Source: Wocania_A sp964021735 (GTDB lineage Bacteria; Bacteroidota; Bacteroidia; Flavobacteriales; Flavobacteriaceae). From it: a stretch of 64,000 bases of DNA. The notes beneath the pieces are model-generated. The model saw only the letters and a program-made list of their open reading frames with translations, was not told where the DNA came from and did not search any database. Position 1 is the stretch's first letter. Every line of letters starts with the position of its first letter. The position numbers and the translations under genes are program-made. Shown here one piece after another: positions 26,815 to 36,108 of this stretch. The stretch lies in assembly GCF_964021735.1 (NCBI RefSeq), contig NZ_CAXIBN010000001.1, positions 1 through 64,000 on the forward strand, in the 5' to 3' direction.

Positions 26815-28034
26815 TGATTAGCAAACTCAAAAACCTTGGTCCTGGTTTGCTATTTGCTGGTGCAGCTATAGGTGTTTCACATTTAGTACAATCTACTCGT
26901 GCTGGTGCCGATTTTGGCTTGGGTTTATTATGGGCATTGCTATTAATAAACTTATTTAAATATCCCTTTTTTCAATTTGGACCAAGATATGCATCTGCTA
27001 CTGGAGAAAGCCTTTTGGATGGTTACAAAAAATTAGGAAAAGGCGTTTTAGTTACTTACTATATTATAACTTTTGCAACAATGTTTACAATTCAAACGGC
27101 AGTAACTATAGTAACCGCAGGTTTAGCTTCATCACTATTTGGAAATTTTTTTAGTATAGAAATATGGACTGTTATTATTATAATTATTTGTTTAACCCTG
27201 CTTATTGCTGGGAAATATAAATTATTAGATAACCTTATGAAGGTTATAATTATAATATTAACTATTACTACAATTTTAGCAGTAAGTTTAGCATTAATTA
27301 ATAATACAGAACCTATTAATTTTAATCAAGTACTTCCAAAAAACAGTATTGAAATTGCATTTTTAATAGCCTTTATGGGCTGGATGCCTGCTCCATTAGA
27401 TATTTCTGTAATTAACTCACTTTGGGTTGTAGAAAAGAAAAAAAATATTAAAAAGTTTGGGACGAAATCCGCTATATTTGATTTTAATGTTGGTTATATT
27501 AGTACCATTATTTTAGGAATAGGTTTTTTACTATTAGGTGCATTAGTTATGTTTAACAGTGGAGAATCATTTAGTAATTCAGCAAGTAAATTTTCTAGTC
27601 AGCTAATAAATATGTACAAAACCAGTTTAGGTAATTGGAGTTGGGCATATATTATTATTGGTATTGCAGCTTTTACAACTATGTTTAGTACAACTTTAAC
27701 AACGCTAGATGCTACACCTAGAGCCATGGCAAAAACAACAAAACTACTTTTTGAAAAACATACAAATTTTGGTTATCTATTCTGGATAGTATTACTTTCA
27801 TTAGGAACTATTGGCATTTTTATTTTTTTAGCTTCAGAAATGGGTTTACTTATTAAAATTGCTACTATACTATCATTCTTAACAGCACCATTTTTTGCCA
27901 TAGTAAATTATATACTTATTTCTAGTAAACATACACCTAAAGAATGGCATCCATCAAAGAAATTACATGCTTTAAGCTCGCTTGGAATTGCTTTTTTAAT
28001 AGGTTTTAGTGTATGGTTTCTAACTACTTTATAA
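26814..28034 (+). CDS. Atypical Nramp-like transporter
   Basis: This 406-residue protein with about eleven hydrophobic segments is recognised as Nramp/APC-superfamily from its opening KLKNLGPGLLFAGAAIG and from the TM6 region AFMGWMPAPLDISV. The metal-binding TM1 motif DPGN of true Nramp transporters is absent: the equivalent stretch reads AIGVSHLVQSTRAGA. In TM6, MP is kept but the canonical MPH is not. It therefore may move something other than Mn/Fe. It is the last gene of the operon led by the small Cys-rich protein. Confidence 0.8.
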   Translation: MISKLKNLGPGLLFAGAAIGVSHLVQSTRAGADFGLGLLWALLLINLFKYPFFQFGPRYASATGESLLDGYKKLGKGVLVTYYIITFATMFTIQTAVTIVTAGLASSLFGNFFSIEIWTVIIIIICLTLLIAGKYKLLDNLMKVIIIILTITTILAVSLALINNTEPINFNQVLPKNSIEIAFLIAFMGWMPAPLDISVINSLWVVEKKKNIKKFGTKSAIFDFNVGYISTIILGIGFLLLGALVMFNSGESFSNSASKFSSQLINMYKTSLGNWSWAYIIIGIAAFTTMFSTTLTTLDATPRAMAKTTKLLFEKHTNFGYLFWIVLLSLGTIGIFIFLASEMGLLIKIATILSFLTAPFFAIVNYILISSKHTPKEWHPSKKLHALSSLGIAFLIGFSVWFLTTL

Positions 28035-28057
28035 CATACTTTTAATAGAATACTTTG

Positions 28058-28065
28058 TATCTTTG
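28058..28065 (+). promoter_or_regulatory. -7 box of lipA
   Basis: TATCTTTG matches TAnnTTTG exactly, 24 bases before the lipA ATG. Confidence 0.55.
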
Positions 28066-28089
28066 TGCTTTTGAAATTACGATATTTAG

Positions 28090-28968
28090 ATGAACACAGA
28101 TACAGCTTCAAATATATTACCAGAAAGACAAGCAAAACCTAAATGGCTTCGTGTTAAACTTCCAACAGGAAAAAAATATACCGAATTAAGGGGTTTAGTA
28201 GATAAATATAAATTAAATACTATTTGCACCTCTGGAAGCTGCCCAAACATGGGGGAATGCTGGGGAGAAGGCACTGCAACTTTTATGATTTTAGGTAATA
28301 TTTGTACACGATCTTGCGGGTTTTGTGGTGTAAAAACAGGACGACCAGAAACGGTAGATTGGGACGAACCCGAAAAAGTAGCACGCTCTATTAAATTAAT
28401 GAAAATTAAACATGCCGTTTTAACTAGTGTTGATAGAGACGACTTAAAAGATATGGGAAGTATTATGTGGGCAGAAACTGTAAAAGCAGTTCGCAGAATG
28501 AATCCTAAAACAACTTTAGAAACTTTAATTCCAGATTTTCAAGGCATTGAACAACATATCGATAGAATTATTGATGTCGCACCAGAAGTAGTGTCTCATA
28601 ATATTGAAACTGTTAAACGTCTAACACGCGAAGTACGTATACAAGCAAAATATGATAGAAGCTTAGGCGTTTTAAAATATTTAAAACAACAAGGGCAACG
28701 CAGAACAAAATCTGGCATTATGCTTGGTTTGGGTGAAACTAGAGAAGAAGTGATAGAAACACTTCAAGATTTAAAAGCCAACGATGTAGATGTGGTAACT
28801 ATTGGACAATACCTGCAACCGAGTAAAAAGCATTTACCTGTAAAACAATTTATAAATCCAGATCAGTTTAAAGAATTTGAAGATATTGGTTTAGAGTTAG
28901 GTTTTCGTTATGTAGAAAGTAGTGCTTTGGTACGCTCGTCATATAAAGCTCAAAAACACATTAATTAA
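28090..28968 (+). CDS. lipA: Lipoyl synthase
   Basis: This radical-SAM enzyme inserts two sulfurs into octanoyl-lysine to form lipoyl cofactor. The 292-residue protein has the auxiliary-cluster cysteines Cys46, Cys51 and Cys57 (CTSGSCPNMGEC) and the radical-SAM CX3CX2C at Cys72, Cys76 and Cys79 (CTRSCGFC). The C-terminal Ser of the auxiliary cluster is seen in the VRSSYKA end. All cluster ligands are present. gap follows 6 bases later. Confidence 0.98.
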   Translation: MNTDTASNILPERQAKPKWLRVKLPTGKKYTELRGLVDKYKLNTICTSGSCPNMGECWGEGTATFMILGNICTRSCGFCGVKTGRPETVDWDEPEKVARSIKLMKIKHAVLTSVDRDDLKDMGSIMWAETVKAVRRMNPKTTLETLIPDFQGIEQHIDRIIDVAPEVVSHNIETVKRLTREVRIQAKYDRSLGVLKYLKQQGQRRTKSGIMLGLGETREEVIETLQDLKANDVDVVTIGQYLQPSKKHLPVKQFINPDQFKEFEDIGLELGFRYVESSALVRSSYKAQKHIN

Positions 28969-28974
28969 TTATTT

Positions 28975-29991
28975 ATGATTAAAGTTGCCATTAATGGTTT
29001 TGGGAGAATTGGCAGGCGTGTTTTTAGATTACTACAAGACTATAAAAATATACAAGTTGTTGTTGTAAACGATTTAGCAGACACAAAAACTTTAAGCCAT
29101 TTACTTAAATACGATAGTGTTCACGGATTGTTTAACGGTACTATTTCTCATGATGAGAAGCATATTATTGTAAATAATAAAAAAATTCCGCTTTTAAATT
29201 CTAACCATCCAAAACAAATAGATTGGACGCCTTTTAACATTGATTTTGTAATTGAAGCTTCGGGAAAATTTAAAACCGTACTCGATTTACAACATCATAT
29301 AGATAATGGCGCAAAACGTGTTATTTTAAGCGTACCACCTATAGAAGATGATATTAAAACTATTGTACTTGGTGTAAATGATACTATTATTGATGGTACA
29401 GAGACCATTATTTCAAACGCCTCGTGCACAACCAACAATGCAGCACCAATGATTGATGTAATCAATAAACTTTGTGGTATTAATCAAGCTTACATAACAA
29501 CAGTACACTCATACACAACAGATCAAAGTTTACACGATCAACCACATCGCGATTTACGTCGGTCAAGAGCAGCCAGTCAATCTATTGTACCAACAACAAC
29601 TGGTGCAGCTAAAGCATTAACAAAAATTTTTCCCAATCTTGCTAATGTCATTGGAGGTTGCGGTATTAGAGTCCCTGTCATAAATGGCTCGCTAACAGAC
29701 ATTACTTTTAATGTAAAAAAAGAAGTTACTATTGAAAGCATAAATAATGCCTTCAAAGAAGCATCAAAAAATCAATATAGAGACATTATAGAATATACGG
29801 AAGACCCAATAGTTTCAATAGATATTGTTGGAAACGCACATTCTTGTATATTTGATTCTCAAATGACATCTGTTATTGGAAATATGGTAAAAATAATAGG
29901 TTGGTACGATAATGAAACAGGGTATTCTAAAAGAATAATCGACTTAATGTGTAATTTGTCGGAAAAAAATGTGCTTTTATCGATAAAATAA
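28975..29991 (+). CDS. gap: Type I glyceraldehyde-3-phosphate dehydrogenase
   Basis: This 338-residue NAD-dependent glycolytic enzyme has NGFGRIGRRVFR at the N-terminus, the active-site block SNASCTTNN with catalytic Cys151, the TVHSYTTDQ His region and the late WYDNETGYS. The second Cys usual in SCTTNC is Asn here, which is not required for catalysis. Asp appears after VVVN in the NAD-binding loop. It is co-directional with lipA and 6 bases from it. The genome may hold another copy elsewhere. Confidence 0.96.
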   Translation: MIKVAINGFGRIGRRVFRLLQDYKNIQVVVVNDLADTKTLSHLLKYDSVHGLFNGTISHDEKHIIVNNKKIPLLNSNHPKQIDWTPFNIDFVIEASGKFKTVLDLQHHIDNGAKRVILSVPPIEDDIKTIVLGVNDTIIDGTETIISNASCTTNNAAPMIDVINKLCGINQAYITTVHSYTTDQSLHDQPHRDLRRSRAASQSIVPTTTGAAKALTKIFPNLANVIGGCGIRVPVINGSLTDITFNVKKEVTIESINNAFKEASKNQYRDIIEYTEDPIVSIDIVGNAHSCIFDSQMTSVIGNMVKIIGWYDNETGYSKRIIDLMCNLSEKNVLLSIK

Positions 29992-29992
29992 T

Positions 29993-30000
29993 TATATTTG
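29993..30000 (+). promoter_or_regulatory. -7 box of hybrid kinase gene
   Basis: TATATTTG matches TAnnTTTG exactly, 19 bases before the ATG at 30020 and just after gap stops. Confidence 0.55.
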
Positions 30001-30019
30001 TCGAGAATATTAAATATAA

Positions 30020-32257
30020 ATGCCCCAGATAAAAAATTACATATATGCTTTTTTAATGTTGATAAGCTTCAGCTTGTACTCTCAAAACACTATTGAAAAC
30101 GATCCTGAAATTATTCAAAACAACATAGACTATCGTATTACACAAGCTAAATACGATATAGAAAAATACGACTATTACGAAGCCCAAAAAAAACTTGACG
30201 AGGCTTTAGAAATTGCAATAAATGCTAACAACAAAAAAAGCGAAGGCATTATTTATACAATAAAAGGAGAACTACAACTTATTATAGAAGAAGAAGATAA
30301 TGCTATAAAATCTATAAATAAAGCCATAGAAGTACAAAATATAATAAACGATAATATAAATATTGGTAAATCTCGTAAAGTTTTTGGCGATATTTATTTA
30401 AGTAAAAACAACTATTATCAAGCATTAGATCAATATACCGCTGCAAAATCTAAATTTCAAGAAGAAGAACTAAACGAAAATTTAGGTGAAGTTTTACTTG
30501 CCGAAGCAAAAACTTATATGCGTTTAAAAAACTTTAGAAAAGCTAGAGTACTTAATGAGCAAGCAGTTGCATTAGCAAAAAGGAATAACTATTTAAAAAT
30601 TCAAAGTAACGGATTAGTAAATCACGGCAAAATATATAGTGTTTTAGGTGATAATGAAAAGGCTTTAGAGTTTGCTAGTGAAGGTATACAAATTGCAAAA
30701 GAAAATAAATATGCCAATATTTTAAATGATGGCTATTTAATTTTAAGTGAGATAAATCAAAACATTGGAGATTATAAACTATCAAATAATTATTTAAAAG
30801 CACATATAAAACTATCAGATTCTCTTAGAGCTGTTAAACGAGCAAATTTATCACCAGATAAAAAGGTTCAGTATTTAATTGCAGATAAAACTGAGGAAAA
30901 TAAAAGACAAGCCGAAGAATTAGAAGAAGCTAATAACAAAAACGATTTAAGTACATTAATATCAATATTAAGTGTCGCCTTAATTACTATATTATCCCTA
31001 TTAACCTTATCGCTTTACAAAAACAATAACATAAGGTTAAAAACAAACAATATGTTGCATAAAAAAAATGCAGAATTAATAATTGCCAAAGAAAAAGCAG
31101 AATTAGCCTCAAAAACCAAAGCCAACTTCTTATCAACAGTAACACACGAATTACGTACACCTTTATATGCTGTAACAGGTTTAAGCAATATGCTACTAGA
31201 TGAAAACCCTAAGCCAGAACAAATTCAGCATTTAAAATCACTTAAATTTTCAGGAGATTATTTACTTACATTTATTAATGATATTCTTCAAATAAATAAA
31301 ATTGAAGCGAATAAAGTAGATATCGAGCCAGAATCTTTCAACTTAAAAAAGAAAATAAACAATATTGTTTTAGCATTAAATAACTCAGCCTCAGATAACA
31401 ATATTAAAATTCATTTTGAGTACGATGCAGATTTACCTGAAAACTTTATAGCAGATCAGTTAAAAATTTCTCAAATACTAATAAACCTAATTGGTAACTC
31501 TATTAAATTTACAAAAGATGGAGATATTTGGATTAGAGTTTATAAAATTGACCAAAGTAATAATACTTATACTTTACGTTTTGAAGTAGAAGACAATGGT
31601 ATTGGTATTAGCCAAGAAAAGCAAGACAATATGTTTGAAAGTTTCTCTCAAGGCTCTATCCAAATTAATAGAAAATATGGGGGTACTGGTTTAGGCCTTT
31701 CGATTGTTAAAGGTTTAATTGAAATTTTAAAAGGGGATATTTATTTAAAAAGTGAATTAGGACAAGGCACAACTTTTTATTTTGAAATTCCTTTAGAATA
31801 CACATCTGTAGAAGAAATTAAAGAAAAAGCACCAACTTATTTTAGCGGTGACACTAGTGAATTAGACTTAGCTAATGTTAAAATTTTAGTAGTTGAGGAT
31901 AATAAAATAAATCAAATGATAACTAAAAAGATTCTTACTAAAATGAATCTTAAATGCGATATTATTGATAATGGTGAGGCTGCTGTAGAAATGATTAAAA
32001 CCAATGCGTATAACATTATTTTGATGGATATACACATGCCTGGTATAAGCGGAATTGAAGCTACCAAAATTGTTAGAAGTTTTGATAAAGAACTAACTAT
32101 TTTTGCATTAACCGCTGTAACTATTGAAGATAAAATGCATGAGTTTGAAGAAGCTGGTTTTACAGACATTATACCTAAACCATTCAAGCAAGAAGAGTTT
32201 GAGAAAAAACTCTATAATGCATTAGCTTCAAAAAAGAACTCTTCAACTAGTGCTTAA
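30020..32257 (+). CDS. TPR hybrid histidine kinase/response regulator
   Basis: This 745-residue protein has a signal peptide (to about 21), periplasmic tetratricopeptide-like helices (about 30-270), one membrane helix (about 308-330) and a short coiled coil. A HisKA domain follows with phospho-His376 in VTHELRTPL, then HATPase (NLIGNSIKFTKDGD, DNGIGI, GGTGLGLSIV). A C-terminal receiver has Asp670 in ILMDIHMPG and Lys in IPKPFK. No DNA-binding or output domain is attached, so it must signal through a partner. Its 3' end overlaps lpxK by 11 bases on the other strand. Confidence 0.93.
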   Translation: MPQIKNYIYAFLMLISFSLYSQNTIENDPEIIQNNIDYRITQAKYDIEKYDYYEAQKKLDEALEIAINANNKKSEGIIYTIKGELQLIIEEEDNAIKSINKAIEVQNIINDNINIGKSRKVFGDIYLSKNNYYQALDQYTAAKSKFQEEELNENLGEVLLAEAKTYMRLKNFRKARVLNEQAVALAKRNNYLKIQSNGLVNHGKIYSVLGDNEKALEFASEGIQIAKENKYANILNDGYLILSEINQNIGDYKLSNNYLKAHIKLSDSLRAVKRANLSPDKKVQYLIADKTEENKRQAEELEEANNKNDLSTLISILSVALITILSLLTLSLYKNNNIRLKTNNMLHKKNAELIIAKEKAELASKTKANFLSTVTHELRTPLYAVTGLSNMLLDENPKPEQIQHLKSLKFSGDYLLTFINDILQINKIEANKVDIEPESFNLKKKINNIVLALNNSASDNNIKIHFEYDADLPENFIADQLKISQILINLIGNSIKFTKDGDIWIRVYKIDQSNNTYTLRFEVEDNGIGISQEKQDNMFESFSQGSIQINRKYGGTGLGLSIVKGLIEILKGDIYLKSELGQGTTFYFEIPLEYTSVEEIKEKAPTYFSGDTSELDLANVKILVVEDNKINQMITKKILTKMNLKCDIIDNGEAAVEMIKTNAYNIILMDIHMPGISGIEATKIVRSFDKELTIFALTAVTIEDKMHEFEEAGFTDIIPKPFKQEEFEKKLYNALASKKNSSTSA

Positions 32258-33251
32258 CTGCTTGCTTAATTAATTCATTAAACTTTATCTTATTATCTAT
32301 AACAATAGTTATTGGCAAATAAAACAATTTATCTTTTAAAGATTCGTACTGCTTTAATCGCATATAATCTTTTTCGGTAGTAATAATTAATCGTTGCTTT
32401 TCTAATTGAAAAATTTCTTGTTGCGAAAACTCGTGATGATCTTTAAAGTTTAAATGTTCAAATCTCAAATCTTTAGCTTTTAAAAAATCAACTAAAGGTT
32501 TTGCATTTGCTATTCCTGTAACCAGAGTAAAATCATACAAAGATTCAAGGTTTTTAGAAGTATCTTTAGAAAAAACTTCATTTGAATACGCAATTGAGCT
32601 AAAAAAAGCAAACTGATAACTTTGCAACTTTAATTTATTTAAAATTACAACTTTCTCAGCCTCTTTTAAATCATTCGGGCACTTAGTAACAACTATAATA
32701 TTAGCTCTTTTTACACTACTTTTAGGTTCTCGTAAATTACCTGTTGGCAACATAAAATCTTCAGTATAAATATTGCTGTAAGTCGTTAACAAAATATTAA
32801 ACCCAGCTTTTACTTTACGATGCTGAAATGCATCGTCGAGTAAAATAACTTCAGGTTTATTTTCTAAATTTCTTAAGTTTTTAATGCCATTATTTCTATC
32901 CGAATCAACAGCTACTAAAACATCATTTTTAAACTTATTATAAAACTGAAAAGGCTCATCACCAATAGATTCAGCAGTCGAATGCACATCAGCCAATTGA
33001 AACCCCTTTGTTTTACGTTTATAACCTCGACTTAAAGTAGCTACATTAAAATCATTTTTAAGTAGTTTAATTAAATACTCAATCATTGGCGTTTTACCAG
33101 TGCCACCAACACTTAAATTTCCAACACATAGCACAGGAAAATTATACGACACAGATTTTTTAATTCCTAAATCATATAATTTGTTTCGCAACCAAGTCAC
33201 TAAATAATATATAGGAACAAATGGAAATAATATTTTTCTAATTAGCTTCAC
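32247..33251 (-). CDS. lpxK: Tetraacyldisaccharide 4'-kinase
   Basis: This inner-membrane enzyme phosphorylates the lipid A precursor at the 4' position. The 334-residue protein has an N-terminal membrane anchor (about 8-25), Walker A GGTGKTP (residues 49-55), LSRGYKRKTKG and LLDDAFQHRKV, all typical of LpxK. It indicates that the host makes lipid A and so is a Gram-negative with LPS or lipooligosaccharide. It is convergent with the hybrid kinase and divergent from the Nif3-like gene. Confidence 0.96.
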   Translation of the reverse strand: MKLIRKILFPFVPIYYLVTWLRNKLYDLGIKKSVSYNFPVLCVGNLSVGGTGKTPMIEYLIKLLKNDFNVATLSRGYKRKTKGFQLADVHSTAESIGDEPFQFYNKFKNDVLVAVDSDRNNGIKNLRNLENKPEVILLDDAFQHRKVKAGFNILLTTYSNIYTEDFMLPTGNLREPKSSVKRANIIVVTKCPNDLKEAEKVVILNKLKLQSYQFAFFSSIAYSNEVFSKDTSKNLESLYDFTLVTGIANAKPLVDFLKAKDLRFEHLNFKDHHEFSQQEIFQLEKQRLIITTEKDYMRLKQYESLKDKLFYLPITIVIDNKIKFNELIKQAVKH

Positions 33252-33271
33252 AGCTACGAAAATATAATATT

Positions 33272-33279
33272 TATATTTG
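33272..33279 (+). promoter_or_regulatory. -7 box of Nif3-like gene
   Basis: TATATTTG matches TAnnTTTG exactly, 26 bases before the ATG at 33306. Confidence 0.55.
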
Positions 33280-33305
33280 TTTTAAATCAATACAAAAAAA
33301 ATAAT

Positions 33306-34400
33306 ATGATAGTTCAAGATGTCATAAACCATTTAGAAACACTCGCACCTTTAGTTTACGCCGAAGATTTTGATAATGTGGGGCTTTTAGTAGGTGATAA
33401 AAGCGCAAAAATAACTGGTGTTTTAGCCACTTTAGACACACTTGAAACCGTTGTAGACGAAGCTATTGAAAAAAACTGCAACCTCATTGTTAGTTTTCAT
33501 CCTATTATTTTTAAAGGTTTAAAAAAACTCACTGGTAAAAATTATGTAGAACGTGTAGTTTTAAAAGCTATTAAAAACGATATTGCTATTTACGCCATAC
33601 ATACAGCTTTAGATAATGCTTTACAAGGTGTAAACGATATGATTTGTAATCAATTAGAATTAACAAATAAACAAATTTTAATTCCCCAAAGCAAAACCAT
33701 AAAAAAATTAACAACTTATGTGCCAAAAAATGAAGCAGAACAATTACGAACCGCTTTATTTAATGTGGGTGCAGGAAGTATTGGTAATTATAATGATTGC
33801 AGCTTTAATATTGAAGGACTAGGAACATACAAAGGCAACGAAAATTCAAATCCAACTATTGGTAAAAAAGACATTTTACATACCGAAGAAGAAACTCAAA
33901 TATCTATCACTTTCCCTAAGCATATTGAATCTAAAATACTCAAAACACTTTTTAAAACACATAGTTATGAAGAAGTTGCGTATGAAATAACAACTTTAGA
34001 AAATAACAACCAAAATATTGGTATGGGTATGATTGGCGAATTTAAAGAAGCAATGGAAGTATCAAACTTTTTAAATCATGTAAAAACTAAAATGAATACC
34101 GCATGTATTAGATATTCTGATTTCACAAACAAACCCATAAAAAAAGTAGCTGTTTTAGGTGGTTCAGGTAGTTTTGCAATTCAAGCAGCTAAAGCCTCTG
34201 GTGCTGATGCATTTATAACTGCCGATTTAAAATATCATGATTTTTTTATGGCAGAAAGCAGCATACTTTTGGCAGATATTGGACATTATGAAAGCGAACA
34301 GTTCACAAAAAACCTTTTAGTAGCATATCTTACAAAAAAAATTACTAATTTTGCAGTCGTTTTATCAAAGACAAATACCAATCCTGTTAAGTATTTTTAA
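33306..34400 (+). CDS. Nif3-like dinuclear metal protein
   Basis: This 364-residue member of the Nif3/YqfO family forms metal-centred hexamers. Typical phrases are DFDNVGLLVG, SFHPIIFKGLKKLTG with metal-binding His, YAIHTALDN, and the late AVLGGSGSF and DADAFITADLKYHDF-type metal motifs. A central insert (about 130-240) is the PII-like domain of the longer YqfO form. Reported roles vary (GTP cyclohydrolase type I candidate, regulator), so no function is claimed. It is 3 bases from the next gene. Confidence 0.9.
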   Translation: MIVQDVINHLETLAPLVYAEDFDNVGLLVGDKSAKITGVLATLDTLETVVDEAIEKNCNLIVSFHPIIFKGLKKLTGKNYVERVVLKAIKNDIAIYAIHTALDNALQGVNDMICNQLELTNKQILIPQSKTIKKLTTYVPKNEAEQLRTALFNVGAGSIGNYNDCSFNIEGLGTYKGNENSNPTIGKKDILHTEEETQISITFPKHIESKILKTLFKTHSYEEVAYEITTLENNNQNIGMGMIGEFKEAMEVSNFLNHVKTKMNTACIRYSDFTNKPIKKVAVLGGSGSFAIQAAKASGADAFITADLKYHDFFMAESSILLADIGHYESEQFTKNLLVAYLTKKITNFAVVLSKTNTNPVKYF

Positions 34401-34403
34401 AGT

Positions 34404-35183
34404 ATGGCTAAAAAGAAAGAAGTAACTGTAGAAGAGCGCTTAAGAGCTTTATACGATTTACAACTCATTGACTCTCGTATAGATGAAATAAGAAATGTTC
34501 GTGGAGAACTTCCATTAGAAGTTCGTGATTTAGAAGATGAAGTTGCTGGACTAAACATTAGGTTAGAAAAACTTATGGCTAGTTTAGAAGTAATTGATAA
34601 CGATATTACTTCAAAGAAAAATCTTATTGAAGAAGCTAAAGCCTTAATTAAAAAGTATAGCGAGCAACAAAAAAATGTTAGAAATAACAGAGAGTTTAAT
34701 TCGCTTACTAAAGAAGTTGAATTTCAAGAATTAGAAATTCAATTAGCTGAAAAGCATATTAAAGAATTTAAGGCTCAAATAGAGCAGAAAAAAGAAGTTA
34801 TAGCTGAGACTAAAGAACGTGTAAAAGAGCGAGAAAATCATCTTAAACATAAAAAGAATGAGTTAGATGCTATTTTAGCAGAGACAGAAAAAGAGGAAAA
34901 AGCTTTAATCTCAAAATCTGAAGATTATAAAATGCAGATTGAAGAGCGTTTAGTAGCTGCTTATAACAGAATTCGCAAAAACGTTAAAAATGGTTTAGCG
35001 GTAGTAGCTATTGAAAGAGGTGCCTCTGGAGGCTCTTTCTTTACTATTCCACCACAAGTTCAAGTAGAAATTGCTTCACGTAAAAAAGTAATTACAGACG
35101 AGCATAGTGGTCGTATTTTAGTTGATGCTGCTTTAGCAGATGAACAAAAAGCAAAAATGGAAAAAATGTTTTCGAAACTTTAA
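34404..35183 (+). CDS. Coiled-coil protein with a degenerate C4-type zinc ribbon
   Basis: This 259-residue protein is dominated by a long coiled coil (about 15-190), followed by the conserved C-terminal module that in homologues is a C4 zinc ribbon. Here the frame is kept (SGGSFFTIPPQ ... DEHSGRILVD) but every expected cysteine is replaced, and the protein has no Cys at all. It should therefore not bind zinc there. It pairs with the Nif3-like gene, 3 bases upstream, an association also known outside this phylum. Function unknown. Confidence 0.85.
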   Translation: MAKKKEVTVEERLRALYDLQLIDSRIDEIRNVRGELPLEVRDLEDEVAGLNIRLEKLMASLEVIDNDITSKKNLIEEAKALIKKYSEQQKNVRNNREFNSLTKEVEFQELEIQLAEKHIKEFKAQIEQKKEVIAETKERVKERENHLKHKKNELDAILAETEKEEKALISKSEDYKMQIEERLVAAYNRIRKNVKNGLAVVAIERGASGGSFFTIPPQVQVEIASRKKVITDEHSGRILVDAALADEQKAKMEKMFSKL

Positions 35184-35207
35184 TTTTAGTTTAAAAACAT
35201 AAATTTT

Positions 35208-35236
35208 AAAAGCCTTTCGTAACGAAAGGCTTTTTT
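35208..35236 (+). terminator. Rho-independent terminator
   Basis: A perfect stem AAAAGCCTTTCGT with its complement (35208-35220 with 35222-35234) has a minimal loop and a T-run. Confidence 0.88.
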
Positions 35237-35312
35237 ATTTAATAAAACTTTCACACACTAATTATTAAGGTTTTGTATTTTTATTCGTCTATTGAAAAAA
35301 AGAAAAACACAA

Positions 35313-35972
35313 ATGAATAAATTGATTCCTTTATTTATCGTAACCTTATTATTTAGTTGCCAAAACACAGCACAGGTTAACAAACAACAACAAGAAGTAA
35401 TTAATGCCAAACCTATAGAAGTACCCATCAAAAATGGCAAAGCTCGCGCTTATTTTGCTAGCGGTTGTTTTTGGTGTGTTGAAGCTATTTACGAAAGTGT
35501 TAAAGGCGTTGAAGAATCTATTTCTGGATATGCTGGCGGACATACAAAAAACCCAACTTACGCATCAAGTAATACTGGAAGAACAGGTCATGCCGAAGCT
35601 GTTGAAATAATTTACGATCCAAAAATTGTAAGTTTTAAAACTTTAGTTGATGTATATTTTGCTTCACAGAATGTTACACAAGTAAACGGACAAGGCAATG
35701 ATATAGGCTCGCAATACCGTTCTATTATTTTTTATCAAAATGAAACTCAAAAACAAATTATTCTAAAGAAAAAAGAAGCGTTAGCGAAAACATTAAATGC
35801 TAAAATTGCAGCCGAAATATATCCTTTTCAAAAATTTTGGGTAGCCGAAGATTATCACCAAAATTACGAGAAATTGAATCCAAACAATTCTTATATTAGA
35901 AATGTATCTATCCCTAGATTAAATAGGTTTAAATCTAAATTCCCTAAAGAGTTTTTAAAAGAAAACCATTAA
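35313..35972 (+). CDS. msrA: Peptide-methionine (S)-S-oxide reductase, exported
   Basis: MsrA repairs oxidised methionine in proteins. This 219-residue form is a lipoprotein (LLFSC, Cys16), so it works in the envelope. The catalytic motif GCFWCVEAIY has Cys52, and the family phrases SGYAGGHTKNPTY, GHAEAVEIIYDP and AEDYHQNY are present. The ATG at 35313 is chosen over an upstream TTG because it begins a normal signal peptide. No MsrB domain is fused. Confidence 0.95.
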   Translation: MNKLIPLFIVTLLFSCQNTAQVNKQQQEVINAKPIEVPIKNGKARAYFASGCFWCVEAIYESVKGVEESISGYAGGHTKNPTYASSNTGRTGHAEAVEIIYDPKIVSFKTLVDVYFASQNVTQVNGQGNDIGSQYRSIIFYQNETQKQIILKKKEALAKTLNAKIAAEIYPFQKFWVAEDYHQNYEKLNPNNSYIRNVSIPRLNRFKSKFPKEFLKENH

Positions 35973-35997
35973 AAATAGAGATTTATACCTAAACTTT

Positions 35998-36036
35998 AGA
36001 CTTGTCAGATTTTAAAAATCTAATAGTCTCTTTTAT
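35998..36036 (+). terminator. Possible terminator after msrA
   Basis: AGATTTT/AAAATCT forms an inner stem and AGAC/GTCT an outer one, separated by small unpaired bulges, followed by CTTTT. This is weaker than the other terminators. Confidence 0.45.
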
Positions 36037-36053
36037 AAAATAATGAGTAAATA

Positions 36054-36084
36054 AAAAAAGCCTATCAAATACATGATAGGCTTC
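36054..36084 (-). terminator. Rho-independent terminator of secDF
   Basis: On the minus strand, AAGCCTATCA and its complement (36058-36067 with 36074-36083) form a 10-bp stem with a 6-base loop, then a run of T. Confidence 0.85.
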
Positions 36085-36108
36085 TCACTATAAAGAAAAA
36101 AATTTGAG

